NCBI GenBank assembly: GCA_965232285.1
Contig: CBDDPL010000004.1
Coordinates: 1,426,001-1,490,000 of the forward strand
DNA length: 64,000 nucleotides
Reading direction: 5' to 3'
DNA from: Denitrobaculum sp965232285
GTDB taxonomy: Bacteria; Pseudomonadota; Alphaproteobacteria; Kiloniellales; Kiloniellaceae
The notes below the pieces were generated by a model. It was not told the origin of the DNA, ran no database searches, and was given only the letters and a program-made list of their open reading frames with translations. The position numbers and the translations under genes are program-made. The first letter of the stretch is position 1. Every line of letters starts with the position of its first letter. Below, piece by piece: positions 44,901 through 53,014 of this stretch.

Positions 44901-47180
44901 TCACGGATTGTTTTCGACAGTCTTTGCCTGTTTGCCGACAAAGGGCTCCAGTTTCTGGAGCCCTTGTTCTTTTGGGGTTTGTGCTCCTGCTTCCAGACGC
45001 CAGAATCTGAAAGAGTTTGCGACCACCACGATCGAGGATAAGGACATGGAAACCGCCGCGACCAGTGGCGTGACATACCCCGCGACCGCGAAGGGAATGG
45101 CCAGCGCGTTATAGAGAACCGCCAGGTAGAAGTTCTGTTTGATCAGCAGGACGGACCGTCGCGCAATCTCGATCGCCTGGGGCACGGCAAGAAGGCTCGG
45201 TCGCGTAAAGACCAGATCCGCGCCGTCCCGCCCTGCCTCGGCCGCAGTCGCTGGTGCCATGGAGACATGAGCGGCCGCCAGGGCAGGAGCATCATTCAAG
45301 CCGTCGCCGACCATAAGAGAGTCCTGGCCTTCGGCCGCGCGATCCTCGATGTAAGCGAGCTTGTCCGCGGGCAGAAGCTCAGATTCACAATGTTCGATGG
45401 AGAGTGCGTCGGCCAGGCGTTCGACGCTGCCTCTTATGTCGCCGGACAGAATACAGGTCTCCAGCTTCTGCTCTCTGAGTTGCTGAACTGCTTTGGCGGC
45501 ATCAAGGCGCGGCGGGTCCGAGAAGGTGAAAGCGGCCAGGAAGACGCCGTCTTCGCTCAGGACAGAGCTTGTCTCGCCGGCTCTTTCTTCCAAGTCATTC
45601 CCTGTGGTTTCGAGGACCCAGCAGGCACGGCCCAGACGGTAGAGTCTGCCGTCGTATCGACCCTCCAGACCCTGGCCGGCGGTCTCCTCGACCGACGCGA
45701 AGCCTGGCAGCTCCCGGGCTTCGAACCCGCTGTCGCGCACGATGGCCTTGGCCAGAGGATGAACGGAATGGCGCGCCAGCGCAGCGGCAAATCTCGCGGC
45801 GCGTCTGTCCGGCGTCTCCATGCAGACAACGGAGGGAGTACCCTGTGTGAGGGTGCCGGTCTTGTCGAAGATCACGGTCTTGACCTTGGCAAGCCGCTCC
45901 AGCGCCGTCCCGTCCTTGAGCAGAATGCCTCGCTTGAAGAGCTGGCGGGCGGCGGCGACCTGTACCATGGGAACGGCGAGGCCGAGCGCGCAGGGGCAGG
46001 TGATGATCAGGACGGCGATGGCGATGGTGATCGATCTGTGCAGATCGCCGCTCGTCAGGTACCAGCCGGCAAACGACAGAGCTGCCAGTGTGTGGACCAC
46101 CGGCGAATACCAGGCCGTCGCACGTTCCGCCAGCGAACGGTAACCGGCGCGGCTCTGTTCCGCGTTCAACATGGCGGCGATCATCTCGGAGACGAAGGAA
46201 TGCGCCGAGTCTTTGGTGGTTCTGACCTGCAGTTCCGCAGTCAGATTGAGCGACCCGGCCTGAACGTCACTGCCGGGCGCAACCGAAACCGCCTGCGCTT
46301 CTCCGGTGACGATGGAACGGTCGAGCTCGGACCTGCCGGCGTGAATGACACCGTCGATGGGAATGCGCTCGCCGGGCGCGATTGCGAGCAAGGATCCGGC
46401 CCGGATCTCCGACAGCGCATGATAGGAACGTATTTCCTTTTCGCCGATGACCATCGCGCCGCGTGGCAGCAGCCGGGCAAGGCCCGAGACGGCCGAGCGG
46501 GCTTTACGGCGCATGGCGTGATCCAGAGTGCGGCCGATCAGAAGGAAGAACAGCAGCGAGGTCGCGGCATCGAAGTAGGCGTGTTCGGCGTTCTGCGCCG
46601 TATCGTAGAGGCTGAGCCCGAGGGCCAGCAGCACCCCGACCGAGATCGGCACGTCCATGTTGCTGCGTCCGTGCCTGAGCGCGGACCAGGCGGATCGAAA
46701 GAAGATCTGGCCGGCATAGGCCACGGCCGGGACTGCGATCAGCGCAGAGAGCCAGTGAAAGCTGTGGCGTGTCGCCCCCTCGGCGCCCGACCAGACCGAG
46801 ACGGACAGCAGCATGATGTTCATGGCCGCAAAGCCGGACACCGCAAGAGCGCGGATCAAGCGCTTGAATTCCGGGTCCTGTTCCTGTTCGGCCGGCGAAA
46901 AGGGGTGCGCTTCATATCCCAGACCGTTCAGGGCGGCGATCAGGTCCGGGCGCGGATCGGCGGTCGTCTGCCATTTTACGCTGACGCGCTTGAGCGAAAG
47001 ATTGACCCGGGCCGCCGTAACACCGGGCAGAGCCGCGAACATCTTCTCGATGGAGGCCATGCAGCCGCCGCAGTGCATGCCGGGCACCGAGAGATGGCTC
47101 TCGCGCAGCCCTTCGCCCAGATCTCGGCTGCTGAGAAACTGATCTTCCAGTCCGGCGGTGGTAGTCCTTTCTGGCTTCAT
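44901..47180 (-). CDS. fixI: FixI/CcoI-type copper-transporting P-type ATPase
   Basis: Membrane ATPase of 759 residues supplying copper for cbb3 oxidase assembly. N-terminal heavy-metal domain with SVPGMHCGGCMASIEKMF, several helices, the CPC metal site in ITCPCALGLAVP, the phosphorylation motif VIFDKTGTLTQG, the HP motif HSVHPLAKAI and GDGLNDAPALAAAH. The start overlaps the DUF2189 stop by 4 bp. As the last gene of the cco region its role as FixI rather than a general CopA follows from context. Confidence 0.92.
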   Translation of the reverse strand: MKPERTTTAGLEDQFLSSRDLGEGLRESHLSVPGMHCGGCMASIEKMFAALPGVTAARVNLSLKRVSVKWQTTADPRPDLIAALNGLGYEAHPFSPAEQEQDPEFKRLIRALAVSGFAAMNIMLLSVSVWSGAEGATRHSFHWLSALIAVPAVAYAGQIFFRSAWSALRHGRSNMDVPISVGVLLALGLSLYDTAQNAEHAYFDAATSLLFFLLIGRTLDHAMRRKARSAVSGLARLLPRGAMVIGEKEIRSYHALSEIRAGSLLAIAPGERIPIDGVIHAGRSELDRSIVTGEAQAVSVAPGSDVQAGSLNLTAELQVRTTKDSAHSFVSEMIAAMLNAEQSRAGYRSLAERATAWYSPVVHTLAALSFAGWYLTSGDLHRSITIAIAVLIITCPCALGLAVPMVQVAAARQLFKRGILLKDGTALERLAKVKTVIFDKTGTLTQGTPSVVCMETPDRRAARFAAALARHSVHPLAKAIVRDSGFEARELPGFASVEETAGQGLEGRYDGRLYRLGRACWVLETTGNDLEERAGETSSVLSEDGVFLAAFTFSDPPRLDAAKAVQQLREQKLETCILSGDIRGSVERLADALSIEHCESELLPADKLAYIEDRAAEGQDSLMVGDGLNDAPALAAAHVSMAPATAAEAGRDGADLVFTRPSLLAVPQAIEIARRSVLLIKQNFYLAVLYNALAIPFAVAGYVTPLVAAVSMSLSSIVVVANSFRFWRLEAGAQTPKEQGLQKLEPFVGKQAKTVENNP
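44941..44973 (+). terminator. Intrinsic terminator of the che operon, inside the end of fixI
   Basis: Perfect 11-bp stem aagggctccag / ctggagccctt with a 3-nt loop, followed by gttctttt. It lies within the last codons of the convergent copper ATPase gene. Confidence 0.85.
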
Positions 47181-47962
47181 TTGATCGCCTGGTAGGCATG
47201 CCAGGTGGCGTGCCCCAGCAGGGGGAAGACCAGGATCAGCCCCAGAAGGCCCGTAATCAATCCGAACAGCGTGAGTGCCAGCACGATGCTTCCCCAGGCC
47301 AGCATGACGGGCAGATTGTTCCAGACCCGGGAAATGCTGGTGCCCATAGCCGTAAAGGCGTCGGTCTTTTCGTCCAGCAGCATGGGGATGGAAAAGGTAC
47401 TGATGGCAAAGGAAAAAGCCGCGAAGAGCGCGCCCACCGCCGAACCGGCGACCAGCATGGCCCAACCGGTCCAGGTCAGGAAGAGTGCGGGAAGGATGTC
47501 GTCCAGTCCGGCGAAAGGGTGCAGTCCGAAGAAGAGCGCATAGATGATGACGGCGGCGCGCATCCATAGCAGCACCAGGCCGCAGAGGATCACCCCGGTA
47601 AAGAGCACCTGTGCGCCTGAACGCGGCTTGACGAAAAGCATCTGCGACAGGGTGATCTTTTCACCGACGCCGAGCCGCCGGCTCTTTTCGTAAAGGCCGA
47701 TGGCGAGCAGCGGTCCGACCACGACGAAGCCGGCAATCGCCGGCAGCAGCAGGTAGTCCAGCGCCAGGACGAAGAGGCCGAGGATCATAACGACCGAAAC
47801 GGCGAAGACACCAAAACCGTAGGCAATACTCGTGTCCGGACGTATCAGCAGATCCGCCCAGCCGGCCTTCAACCACTGAAAGGCCACCGTGGGCGCGAGA
47901 CCTTTGTATCGTTCCTGCATCATCGGAACGACTGTATCTTCTATCTGACCGGGGCTCGGCAT
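47177..47962 (-). CDS. DUF2189 membrane protein of the cbb3 locus
   Basis: Inner-membrane protein of 261 residues with six hydrophobic helices and the DUF2189 layout: AFQWLKAGWADLLIRPDTSIAYG, a paired helix DYLLLPAIAGFVVVGPLLAIGLYEKSRR split by loops, and SIPMLLDEKTDAFTAMGTSI. The family often accompanies cytochrome oxidase genes, which fits this position between ccoP and fixI. Its function is unknown to me. Confidence 0.85.
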   Translation of the reverse strand: MPSPGQIEDTVVPMMQERYKGLAPTVAFQWLKAGWADLLIRPDTSIAYGFGVFAVSVVMILGLFVLALDYLLLPAIAGFVVVGPLLAIGLYEKSRRLGVGEKITLSQMLFVKPRSGAQVLFTGVILCGLVLLWMRAAVIIYALFFGLHPFAGLDDILPALFLTWTGWAMLVAGSAVGALFAAFSFAISTFSIPMLLDEKTDAFTAMGTSISRVWNNLPVMLAWGSIVLALTLFGLITGLLGLILVFPLLGHATWHAYQAIK

Positions 47963-47988
47963 TTATCTCTCCTCTCGAAGCTCCACCG

Positions 47989-48183
47989 TTAGCAGGCCGG
48001 TTTCGCAGCCCGGTAAATCACGCCCCCGGCGCCGGATGTCTCGTCGACCAGGGCGCAGTCGGGCTGCGACTGAAACGCCACGTGAACAAGATGCGCATTA
48101 GCGCCAAGCACGATGGCAAGGACCGTAAAAACGATCAGGACGCCAAGCTGTCTTCCGGTGAGGCGCCAGGACGCTTTGATCAT
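47989..48183 (-). CDS. Small cbb3-locus membrane protein (FixH-N-terminus-like)
   Basis: Protein of 64 residues with one transmembrane helix (WRLTGRQLGVLIVFTVLAIV) and a short tail, AFQSQPDCALVDETSGAGG, ending YRAAKPAC. The N terminus resembles the first helix of FixH assembly proteins, but the long FixH domain is absent. It overlaps the ccoP stop by 4 bp, so it is translated with the oxidase operon. Similar small proteins occur in other alphaproteobacterial cbb3 loci, as far as I recall; the function is not known. Confidence 0.75.
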   Translation of the reverse strand: MIKASWRLTGRQLGVLIVFTVLAIVLGANAHLVHVAFQSQPDCALVDETSGAGGVIYRAAKPAC

Positions 48184-49061
48184 GGTTGCGGCTCCTGCAG
48201 AGAGAGGACATGCAGCGTCAGAATCTTCCGCTCCACCTCCGTCAGACGCTTCTCCCAGCTCGGCATGTGACCCATCCGTCCCGAGAAAATCGTGCGATAG
48301 ATCGCTTCACGGTCTCCGCCGTAGAGCCAGGTGTCGTCGGTCAGATCCGGCGCGCCGACCTCCGGGATGCCACGCGCGTCTTCGCCGTGGCAGGAGGAAC
48401 AGTTTTCGACGAAGGACTCTGCGCCGCGTGCAATCACCTCTTCGGAGGCCCCATCGCCGCCACTAGTCGCACCGAGAGATTGGACGTAGCCGACCAGGTC
48501 CCGGATATCGCTGCGCTCAAGCAGGCCGTCCCGGCCAAAGGCCAGCATCTCGGACAAACGGGTCTCATCGTGTGCAGCGTTGATGCCGACGCGCAGGGTT
48601 TCAGCAATGCTCTCGGCGTCGCCGCCCCAGAGCCAGGCGCCGGCCGTCAGGTCGGGGTAACCGGTGCTGCCGGTTCCGCCGGTGCCGTGACAGACGGCGC
48701 AGTTGTCTCCGAACAGCGTCTGGCCGGCCTCCCGGGCGATCTTCATCAGGGCCGGGTCCGCCTGGATTTCTGTGAAGTCGAGCCGCGCGATTTCATCCGA
48801 CCAACTCGCACGCTCAACTCCCGCGGCCAGGAGTTTACTCTCGACGCTGCTGCGCTGGTCCCAGCCCAGGAGGCCTTTCGTATAGCTGTCACCCAGGGGC
48901 CAGGCCGGCATCAGGATCCACAGCAGGATCGCGATCAGGGTCCCCAGGAGCAGGAAGAAAGTGACCACCTTCGGGACCGGCGTATCGAGTTCCTTGATGC
49001 CGTTCCACTCGTGACCGGTGGTCATGCGACCGGTGACAGGGTCGCGTTCGCCTAACGCCAT
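48180..49061 (-). CDS. ccoP: cbb3-type cytochrome c oxidase dihaem subunit CcoP
   Basis: Membrane-anchored electron-transfer subunit of 293 residues. One N-terminal helix (VVTFFLLLGTLIAILLWILM) is followed by two cytochrome c domains with haem motifs NCAVCHGTGG and NCSSCHGEDA and probable Met ligands. Its ATG overlaps the end of ccoQ. Confidence 0.95.
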   Translation of the reverse strand: MALGERDPVTGRMTTGHEWNGIKELDTPVPKVVTFFLLLGTLIAILLWILMPAWPLGDSYTKGLLGWDQRSSVESKLLAAGVERASWSDEIARLDFTEIQADPALMKIAREAGQTLFGDNCAVCHGTGGTGSTGYPDLTAGAWLWGGDAESIAETLRVGINAAHDETRLSEMLAFGRDGLLERSDIRDLVGYVQSLGATSGGDGASEEVIARGAESFVENCSSCHGEDARGIPEVGAPDLTDDTWLYGGDREAIYRTIFSGRMGHMPSWEKRLTEVERKILTLHVLSLQEPQP

Positions 49062-49222
49062 GGCCGGTCGTCCTCTTCCAGTACACTCATCTTGGCCTGC
49101 TCGAAGCGTTTCGCACTTTTGGGCCAGAGTGCGTAAAGCAGCACGCAGACCGACAGGCCGATCAGGTAGAACAGGCCCCAGCTTTTCGCGATGGCGACCA
49201 GGGTTTCATGCTCCGGTATCAT
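49052..49222 (-). CDS. ccoQ: cbb3-type cytochrome oxidase small subunit CcoQ (FixQ)
   Basis: Small membrane subunit, 56 residues: one transmembrane helix in WGLFYLIGLSVCVLLYALWP followed by KSAKRFEQAKMSVLEEDDRP, the standard CcoQ pattern. It overlaps the ccoO stop by 4 bp at its start and ccoP by 10 bp at its end. Too short for most automatic calls. Confidence 0.92.
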   Translation of the reverse strand: MIPEHETLVAIAKSWGLFYLIGLSVCVLLYALWPKSAKRFEQAKMSVLEEDDRPWR

Positions 49223-49953
49223 TCCGTCACGCCTCCCGCAGTCTGTTGATAGGCGGCGTCGGTCAGGCGGCCGAGCACCTGCAGATAGGCGACGATGGCA
49301 TCCATCTCGGTGACCCGTCGCTGATCGCCGTCGAAAACCCTGATGTTGGTCGCCTCACCGTAACGCTCGCTGACTCCCTCGGCATATTCGCTGTCCGGCA
49401 GACTCTGTCCCAGGGCGTCCTTCGTGGCGTTTGCAATCATCGCCTCGCTGTAGGGCACGCCCACGGCGCGCATTGCGGCGAGGTGCTGGTCCAGATCGTC
49501 GATCTTGAGGTTGTTGCGCTGGAGCCAGCCATACTTCGGCATGACCGATTCCGGCACCACGTCGCGCGGATTGATCAGGTGTGCCACGTGCCAGGCATCG
49601 GAATACTTACCGCCGAGCCTGGCCAAGTCCGGGCCGGTACGCTTTGATCCCCAGAGCATGGGGTGGTCGTACTGAGACTCCACCGCCAGGGAGTAGGGGC
49701 CGTAGCGCTCTACCTCGTCGCGCAGCGTCCTGACCATCTGGGAGTGACAGGCATAGCAGCCTTCGCGGATGTAGATGTTCCTGCCGGCCAGTTCCAGCGG
49801 CGTGTAGACCCGCATGTCGGGTGCATCTTCGACCGTCTCGTCGATGGTGAAGAGCGGCGCGATTTCGACCAGCCCGCCGATGCTGGCCACGAAGATGATC
49901 GCGAGGACGAAACCGACGGCGCTGCGCTCGAGTTTTCCATGGAGGGCTGACAT
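49219..49953 (-). CDS. ccoO: cbb3-type cytochrome c oxidase monohaem subunit CcoO
   Basis: Membrane-bound cytochrome c subunit, 244 residues: N-terminal anchor (VGFVLAIIFVASIGGLVEI), haem motif YIREGCYACHSQMVRTL, the CcoO blocks RYGPYSLAVESQYDHPMLWG and SKRTGPDLARLGGKYSD, and VPESVMPKYGWL with the Met ligand. Between ccoN (5 bp) and ccoQ (4-bp overlap). Confidence 0.96.
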   Translation of the reverse strand: MSALHGKLERSAVGFVLAIIFVASIGGLVEIAPLFTIDETVEDAPDMRVYTPLELAGRNIYIREGCYACHSQMVRTLRDEVERYGPYSLAVESQYDHPMLWGSKRTGPDLARLGGKYSDAWHVAHLINPRDVVPESVMPKYGWLQRNNLKIDDLDQHLAAMRAVGVPYSEAMIANATKDALGQSLPDSEYAEGVSERYGEATNIRVFDGDQRRVTEMDAIVAYLQVLGRLTDAAYQQTAGGVTE

Positions 49954-49957
49954 GGCG

Positions 49958-51601
49958 CTATTCTCCCGGCTCGGGCAGCAGGTCGGGTGCCGTCAGGTCG
50001 CCGACCTGCGGCTCCGCTTCCCGTGCCATGCGGATGGTCATCCAGATGTTGTAGGAACCGATCAGCGCACCGCTCAGGAACAGCAGGCCACCGAAGGCCC
50101 GGGCGATGTAGTAGGGCTCCATCGCCACCAGGGATTCCAGGAAGGAATAGGTGAGGGTGCCGCTTTCGTTGTAGGTCCGCCACATCAGGCCCTGGATGAT
50201 GCCGGAGTTCCACATGGCGAAGACGTAGACGACGGTTCCTGCAAGGGCGAGCCAGAAGTGCCATTCGACCAGACGTGGCGAATAGATACGCGGCACCTTC
50301 CACATCCAGGGCACCAGGCAGTAGAAGGTGCCGAAGGTGATCATCGCGACCCAGCCCAGTGCGCCGGCGTGTACGTGCCCGACAGTCCAGTCGGTATAGT
50401 GGGAGAGGGAGTTCACCGGCCGGATCGCCATGAAGGAGCCCTCGAAGGTGGTCAGACCATAAAAGACCGCGGCCACCATCATGAAGCGCAGGGTGGCGTC
50501 GTCCCGTACCCGATGCCAGGCGCCATTCAGCGTTGCGAGAGCATTGCCGGCCGAGGCCCAGGAGGGCACCAGCAGCACCAGCGAGAAGGTCACGCCCAGA
50601 GTCTGCACCCAGTGCGGCAATGCGGTGTAGTGCAGATGGTGGGAGCCCGCCCACATATACATGAAGGTGATGCCCCAGAAGCTGATGATCGACAGCCGGT
50701 AGGAAAAGATCGGCCGTTCGGCGCGCTTGGGCAGATAATAGTACATCATGCCCAGGAAGCCGGCGGTCAGGAAGAAGGCCACCGCATTGTGCCCGTACCA
50801 CCACTGGGTCATGGCATCCTGCACGCCGGAGAAGGCCGAGTAGCTCTTGGCGTGGCCGAATGAGACCGGGACCGCGAGGTTATTCACGATGTGCAGCAGG
50901 GCGACCACCAGGATGAAGGCAAGGTAGTACCAGTTGGCCACATAGATATGCGGCTCCTTGCGACGGGCGAGCGTGCGGATGTAGAGCGTAAAGTAGACGA
51001 CCCAGACGATCACCAGCCAGATATCAGCATACCATTCCGCCTCGGCGTATTCCTTCGACTGGGTGATGCCCATCAGGTAACCGGTCACGGCAAGGATGCA
51101 GAAGAGGTTGTAGCCCATGAGGACGAACCAGGGGCTGAAGTGATCCGGCAGCCGTGCGCGCGAAGTTCGCTGCAACACGTGGTAGGAGGTCGCGATCAGC
51201 GCGTTGCCGCCAAATCCGAAAATCACGGCGGTGGTATGAACCGGCCGCAGACGCCCAAAACTGGCCCAGGCAGCATCGAAAGTCATATCCGGCCAGGCGA
51301 GCAGGCTGGCGACCCAGACGCCGACCGACAGACCGAGTACGGCCCAGGCCATGGCGAGGATGATCCCGAGTTTCGTGGGCTCGTCGTAATACTGTGCAAA
51401 GCGAGACCGATCATCTTCTGCGTCGGTGCTCACCGAGAGAACTGAAAAGGCCAGAACGCTGCTGAAGATCACGATGATGAAGCCGTGGACACCAAGCGGA
51501 TTGCCATGGCCTGCGGCAGCCATGACGAGGCCTGCCAAAGCCAGTAGAACCAACAGGATCAGGGCGAGCGTTTTCTCGCCAGAGTTCAAATTTAATGCCA
51601 T
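49958..51601 (-). CDS. ccoN: cbb3-type cytochrome c oxidase catalytic subunit CcoN
   Basis: Catalytic haem-copper subunit, 547 residues with about twelve helices. It reduces oxygen at low concentration. Visible ligands and motifs: WWYGHNAVAFFLTAGFLGMMYYYLPK with the CuB region, HHLHYTALPHW, and HYTDWTVGHVHAGALGW carrying the haem-ligand histidines. AGGAAG eight bases before the ATG at 51601 sets the start; an in-frame ATG-like start upstream would add seven residues. First gene of the ccoNOQP operon. Confidence 0.95.
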   Translation of the reverse strand: MALNLNSGEKTLALILLVLLALAGLVMAAAGHGNPLGVHGFIIVIFSSVLAFSVLSVSTDAEDDRSRFAQYYDEPTKLGIILAMAWAVLGLSVGVWVASLLAWPDMTFDAAWASFGRLRPVHTTAVIFGFGGNALIATSYHVLQRTSRARLPDHFSPWFVLMGYNLFCILAVTGYLMGITQSKEYAEAEWYADIWLVIVWVVYFTLYIRTLARRKEPHIYVANWYYLAFILVVALLHIVNNLAVPVSFGHAKSYSAFSGVQDAMTQWWYGHNAVAFFLTAGFLGMMYYYLPKRAERPIFSYRLSIISFWGITFMYMWAGSHHLHYTALPHWVQTLGVTFSLVLLVPSWASAGNALATLNGAWHRVRDDATLRFMMVAAVFYGLTTFEGSFMAIRPVNSLSHYTDWTVGHVHAGALGWVAMITFGTFYCLVPWMWKVPRIYSPRLVEWHFWLALAGTVVYVFAMWNSGIIQGLMWRTYNESGTLTYSFLESLVAMEPYYIARAFGGLLFLSGALIGSYNIWMTIRMAREAEPQVGDLTAPDLLPEPGE

Positions 51602-51691
51602 ATCCGATCTTCCTGCACTCACGACCAGGGAGTGCTCAAACCGACCCGCCTCCTGAAGCGGGTAGTCGATGGTAATCTTCTATTTTTAACG

Positions 51692-51713
51692 GGTATATAA
51701 AATACCTATTATA
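51692..51713 (-). promoter_or_regulatory. Candidate ccoN promoter with palindrome
   Basis: On the minus strand TATAAT (51713-51708) is followed by an inverted repeat ggtat-N5-atacc (51706-51692) where transcription should begin. No full FNR/FixK box was found, only a TTGAT half-site just upstream. Confidence 0.45.
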
Positions 51714-51794
51714 AAATCAATAAATCGAATCGCCCTGGACAATCTGTCGCGGGGCGATGTCGATCGAACTTAATGTATCACAAAACCGCTACGC

Positions 51795-52691
51795 TTACTC
51801 CTGCCTCGCTGCTGCGAGGAAGGCTTTCGCTCTGAAGGCTTCGCGAATGGCTTCTGCCATGGCGGTCACGGCCTCGCCGGAGGCGCTGCGGCTGCGATAG
51901 AGCACCACATTGGAGGAATCGATGTCGCCGAAGCCGTCTGCGTCAGTCAGCTCCCGGCAACCGGCGGGGATGTTGCTGCGTGACAGCGGTGCGATGGCGA
52001 GGCCGGAAGAGACCGCGAGCTTGAGCCCGCTGCCGGTATCGCTGCGATAGACCACACGATAGTCGTGTCCCCGGCTTTCAAGAGAACGGCTGGCGAAGCT
52101 CGTGCACCAGCCGGCGCTTTCGTAGAGCGCCACCGGCAGCGGCCTGCGCTCGTGCATCCGGTGCACCTCAGAAGTTGCCCAGACGGTAGGATCAACCATC
52201 AGCACTTCGCCCTGGGGCTTGTGTTCCCATTCAAACACGACCGCCAGATCGAGATTGCCGCGCTCGACTTCTTCTTTCTGAACCAAGGAGCAAGCGTAGC
52301 GCACCATGATTTCGACGTTGCCGTGCACCTTGCTGAAGGCGGTCAGAGCGCGCGACAGAACGGAATCGCCGTACTCTTCGGGAATGCCGATCCGGACCTG
52401 ACCGTCGAGGGCAGGGGCGGCCAGGCCCGCGGCCGTCTCGTCCAGCAGATCCACGATACGCCGGGCATTCACCAGCAGATCACTGCCTTTCCGGGTCAAA
52501 ACGACCCCGCGCGGCCCGCGCTGAAAGAGAGGGGCGCCGACCATTTCCTCCAGACGCTTCATCTGCATGCTGACCGCGGACTGGGTGCGCCCCAGGGCAT
52601 GCGCGGCGCGGGTGAAGTTCTCAAGGTCGGCGACGGCGACGAAGCTGCGCAGAAGGTCACTTTCGAGGTGAGATGGCATGACTTTCGACAT
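51795..52691 (-). CDS. LysR-family regulator divergent from a DUF1127 gene
   Basis: Regulator of up to 298 residues: helix-turn-helix LLRSFVAVADLENFTRAAHA, RTQSAVSMQMKRLEEMVGAP and GVVLTRKGSDLLVNARRI, then an effector domain (GQVRIGIPEEYGDSVLSRAL). The ATG at 52691 or the one at 52679 may be used. It is divergent from a small DUF1127-like gene and a DMT transporter; an inverted repeat in the 95-bp gap is a likely site. The cco operon begins downstream on the same strand, but a link is not shown. Confidence 0.9.
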   Translation of the reverse strand: MSKVMPSHLESDLLRSFVAVADLENFTRAAHALGRTQSAVSMQMKRLEEMVGAPLFQRGPRGVVLTRKGSDLLVNARRIVDLLDETAAGLAAPALDGQVRIGIPEEYGDSVLSRALTAFSKVHGNVEIMVRYACSLVQKEEVERGNLDLAVVFEWEHKPQGEVLMVDPTVWATSEVHRMHERRPLPVALYESAGWCTSFASRSLESRGHDYRVVYRSDTGSGLKLAVSSGLAIAPLSRSNIPAGCRELTDADGFGDIDSSNVVLYRSRSASGEAVTAMAEAIREAFRAKAFLAAARQE

Positions 52692-52709
52692 TCGTTTTAT
52701 TGATGTCAG

Positions 52710-52722
52710 ATATCATGGATAT
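52710..52722. promoter_or_regulatory. Inverted repeat in the lysR/DUF1127 divergent gap
   Basis: Perfect atatc-atg-gatat repeat, with a T-N11-A spacing typical of LysR binding sites. It lies 19-31 bases upstream of the LysR start and 65 bases before the DUF1127-like gene. Confidence 0.5.
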
Positions 52723-52786
52723 TCGTTGGTAAAATGTCAAAGCTGCAACCTAGTCTTTAGGAACAAAGGCATAGGAGGGCCCTGAC

Positions 52787-53014
52787 ATGGCAATGACCGC
52801 CGACTACTTTGAGCCTGCGCAGGAAGAGGAAACAGATGCCCCGCGGGAGGCTAGCAACGCCCTGGCGCGGCCTGATCCGGCTCTGAGAAAACTTTTGGAG
52901 CGCCCGGATGACCGCTTGCTGAAGGACGTCGGGCTGAGTCGGAATGATGCCGCCGTCGAGGTCGCCCGCTTCTGGTCCGAGTGGTCGCGCCGGCGCGATC
53001 CATGGCATTTGTGA
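52787..53014 (+). CDS. Small DUF1127-like protein
   Basis: Protein of 75 residues. The second half, RPDDRLLKDVGLSRNDAAVE, resembles the DUF1127 helix found in small alphaproteobacterial proteins, some of which affect RNA or phosphate metabolism; the first half is acidic. AGGAGGG 7 bases upstream sets the start. It overlaps the DMT gene by 13 bp and is divergent from LysR, so all three probably form one regulated unit. Confidence 0.75.
   Translation: MAMTADYFEPAQEEETDAPREASNALARPDPALRKLLERPDDRLLKDVGLSRNDAAVEVARFWSEWSRRRDPWHL

Noticed and set aside
45267..47195. Open frame of 642 codons opposite fixI
   Set aside because: Shadow of the copper ATPase gene; no motif, no ribosome-binding site, and atypical residue composition.
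51700..51725. FNR/FixK box for the cbb3 operon
   Set aside because: Only one half-site (TTGAT) is present; the second half does not match ATCAA.
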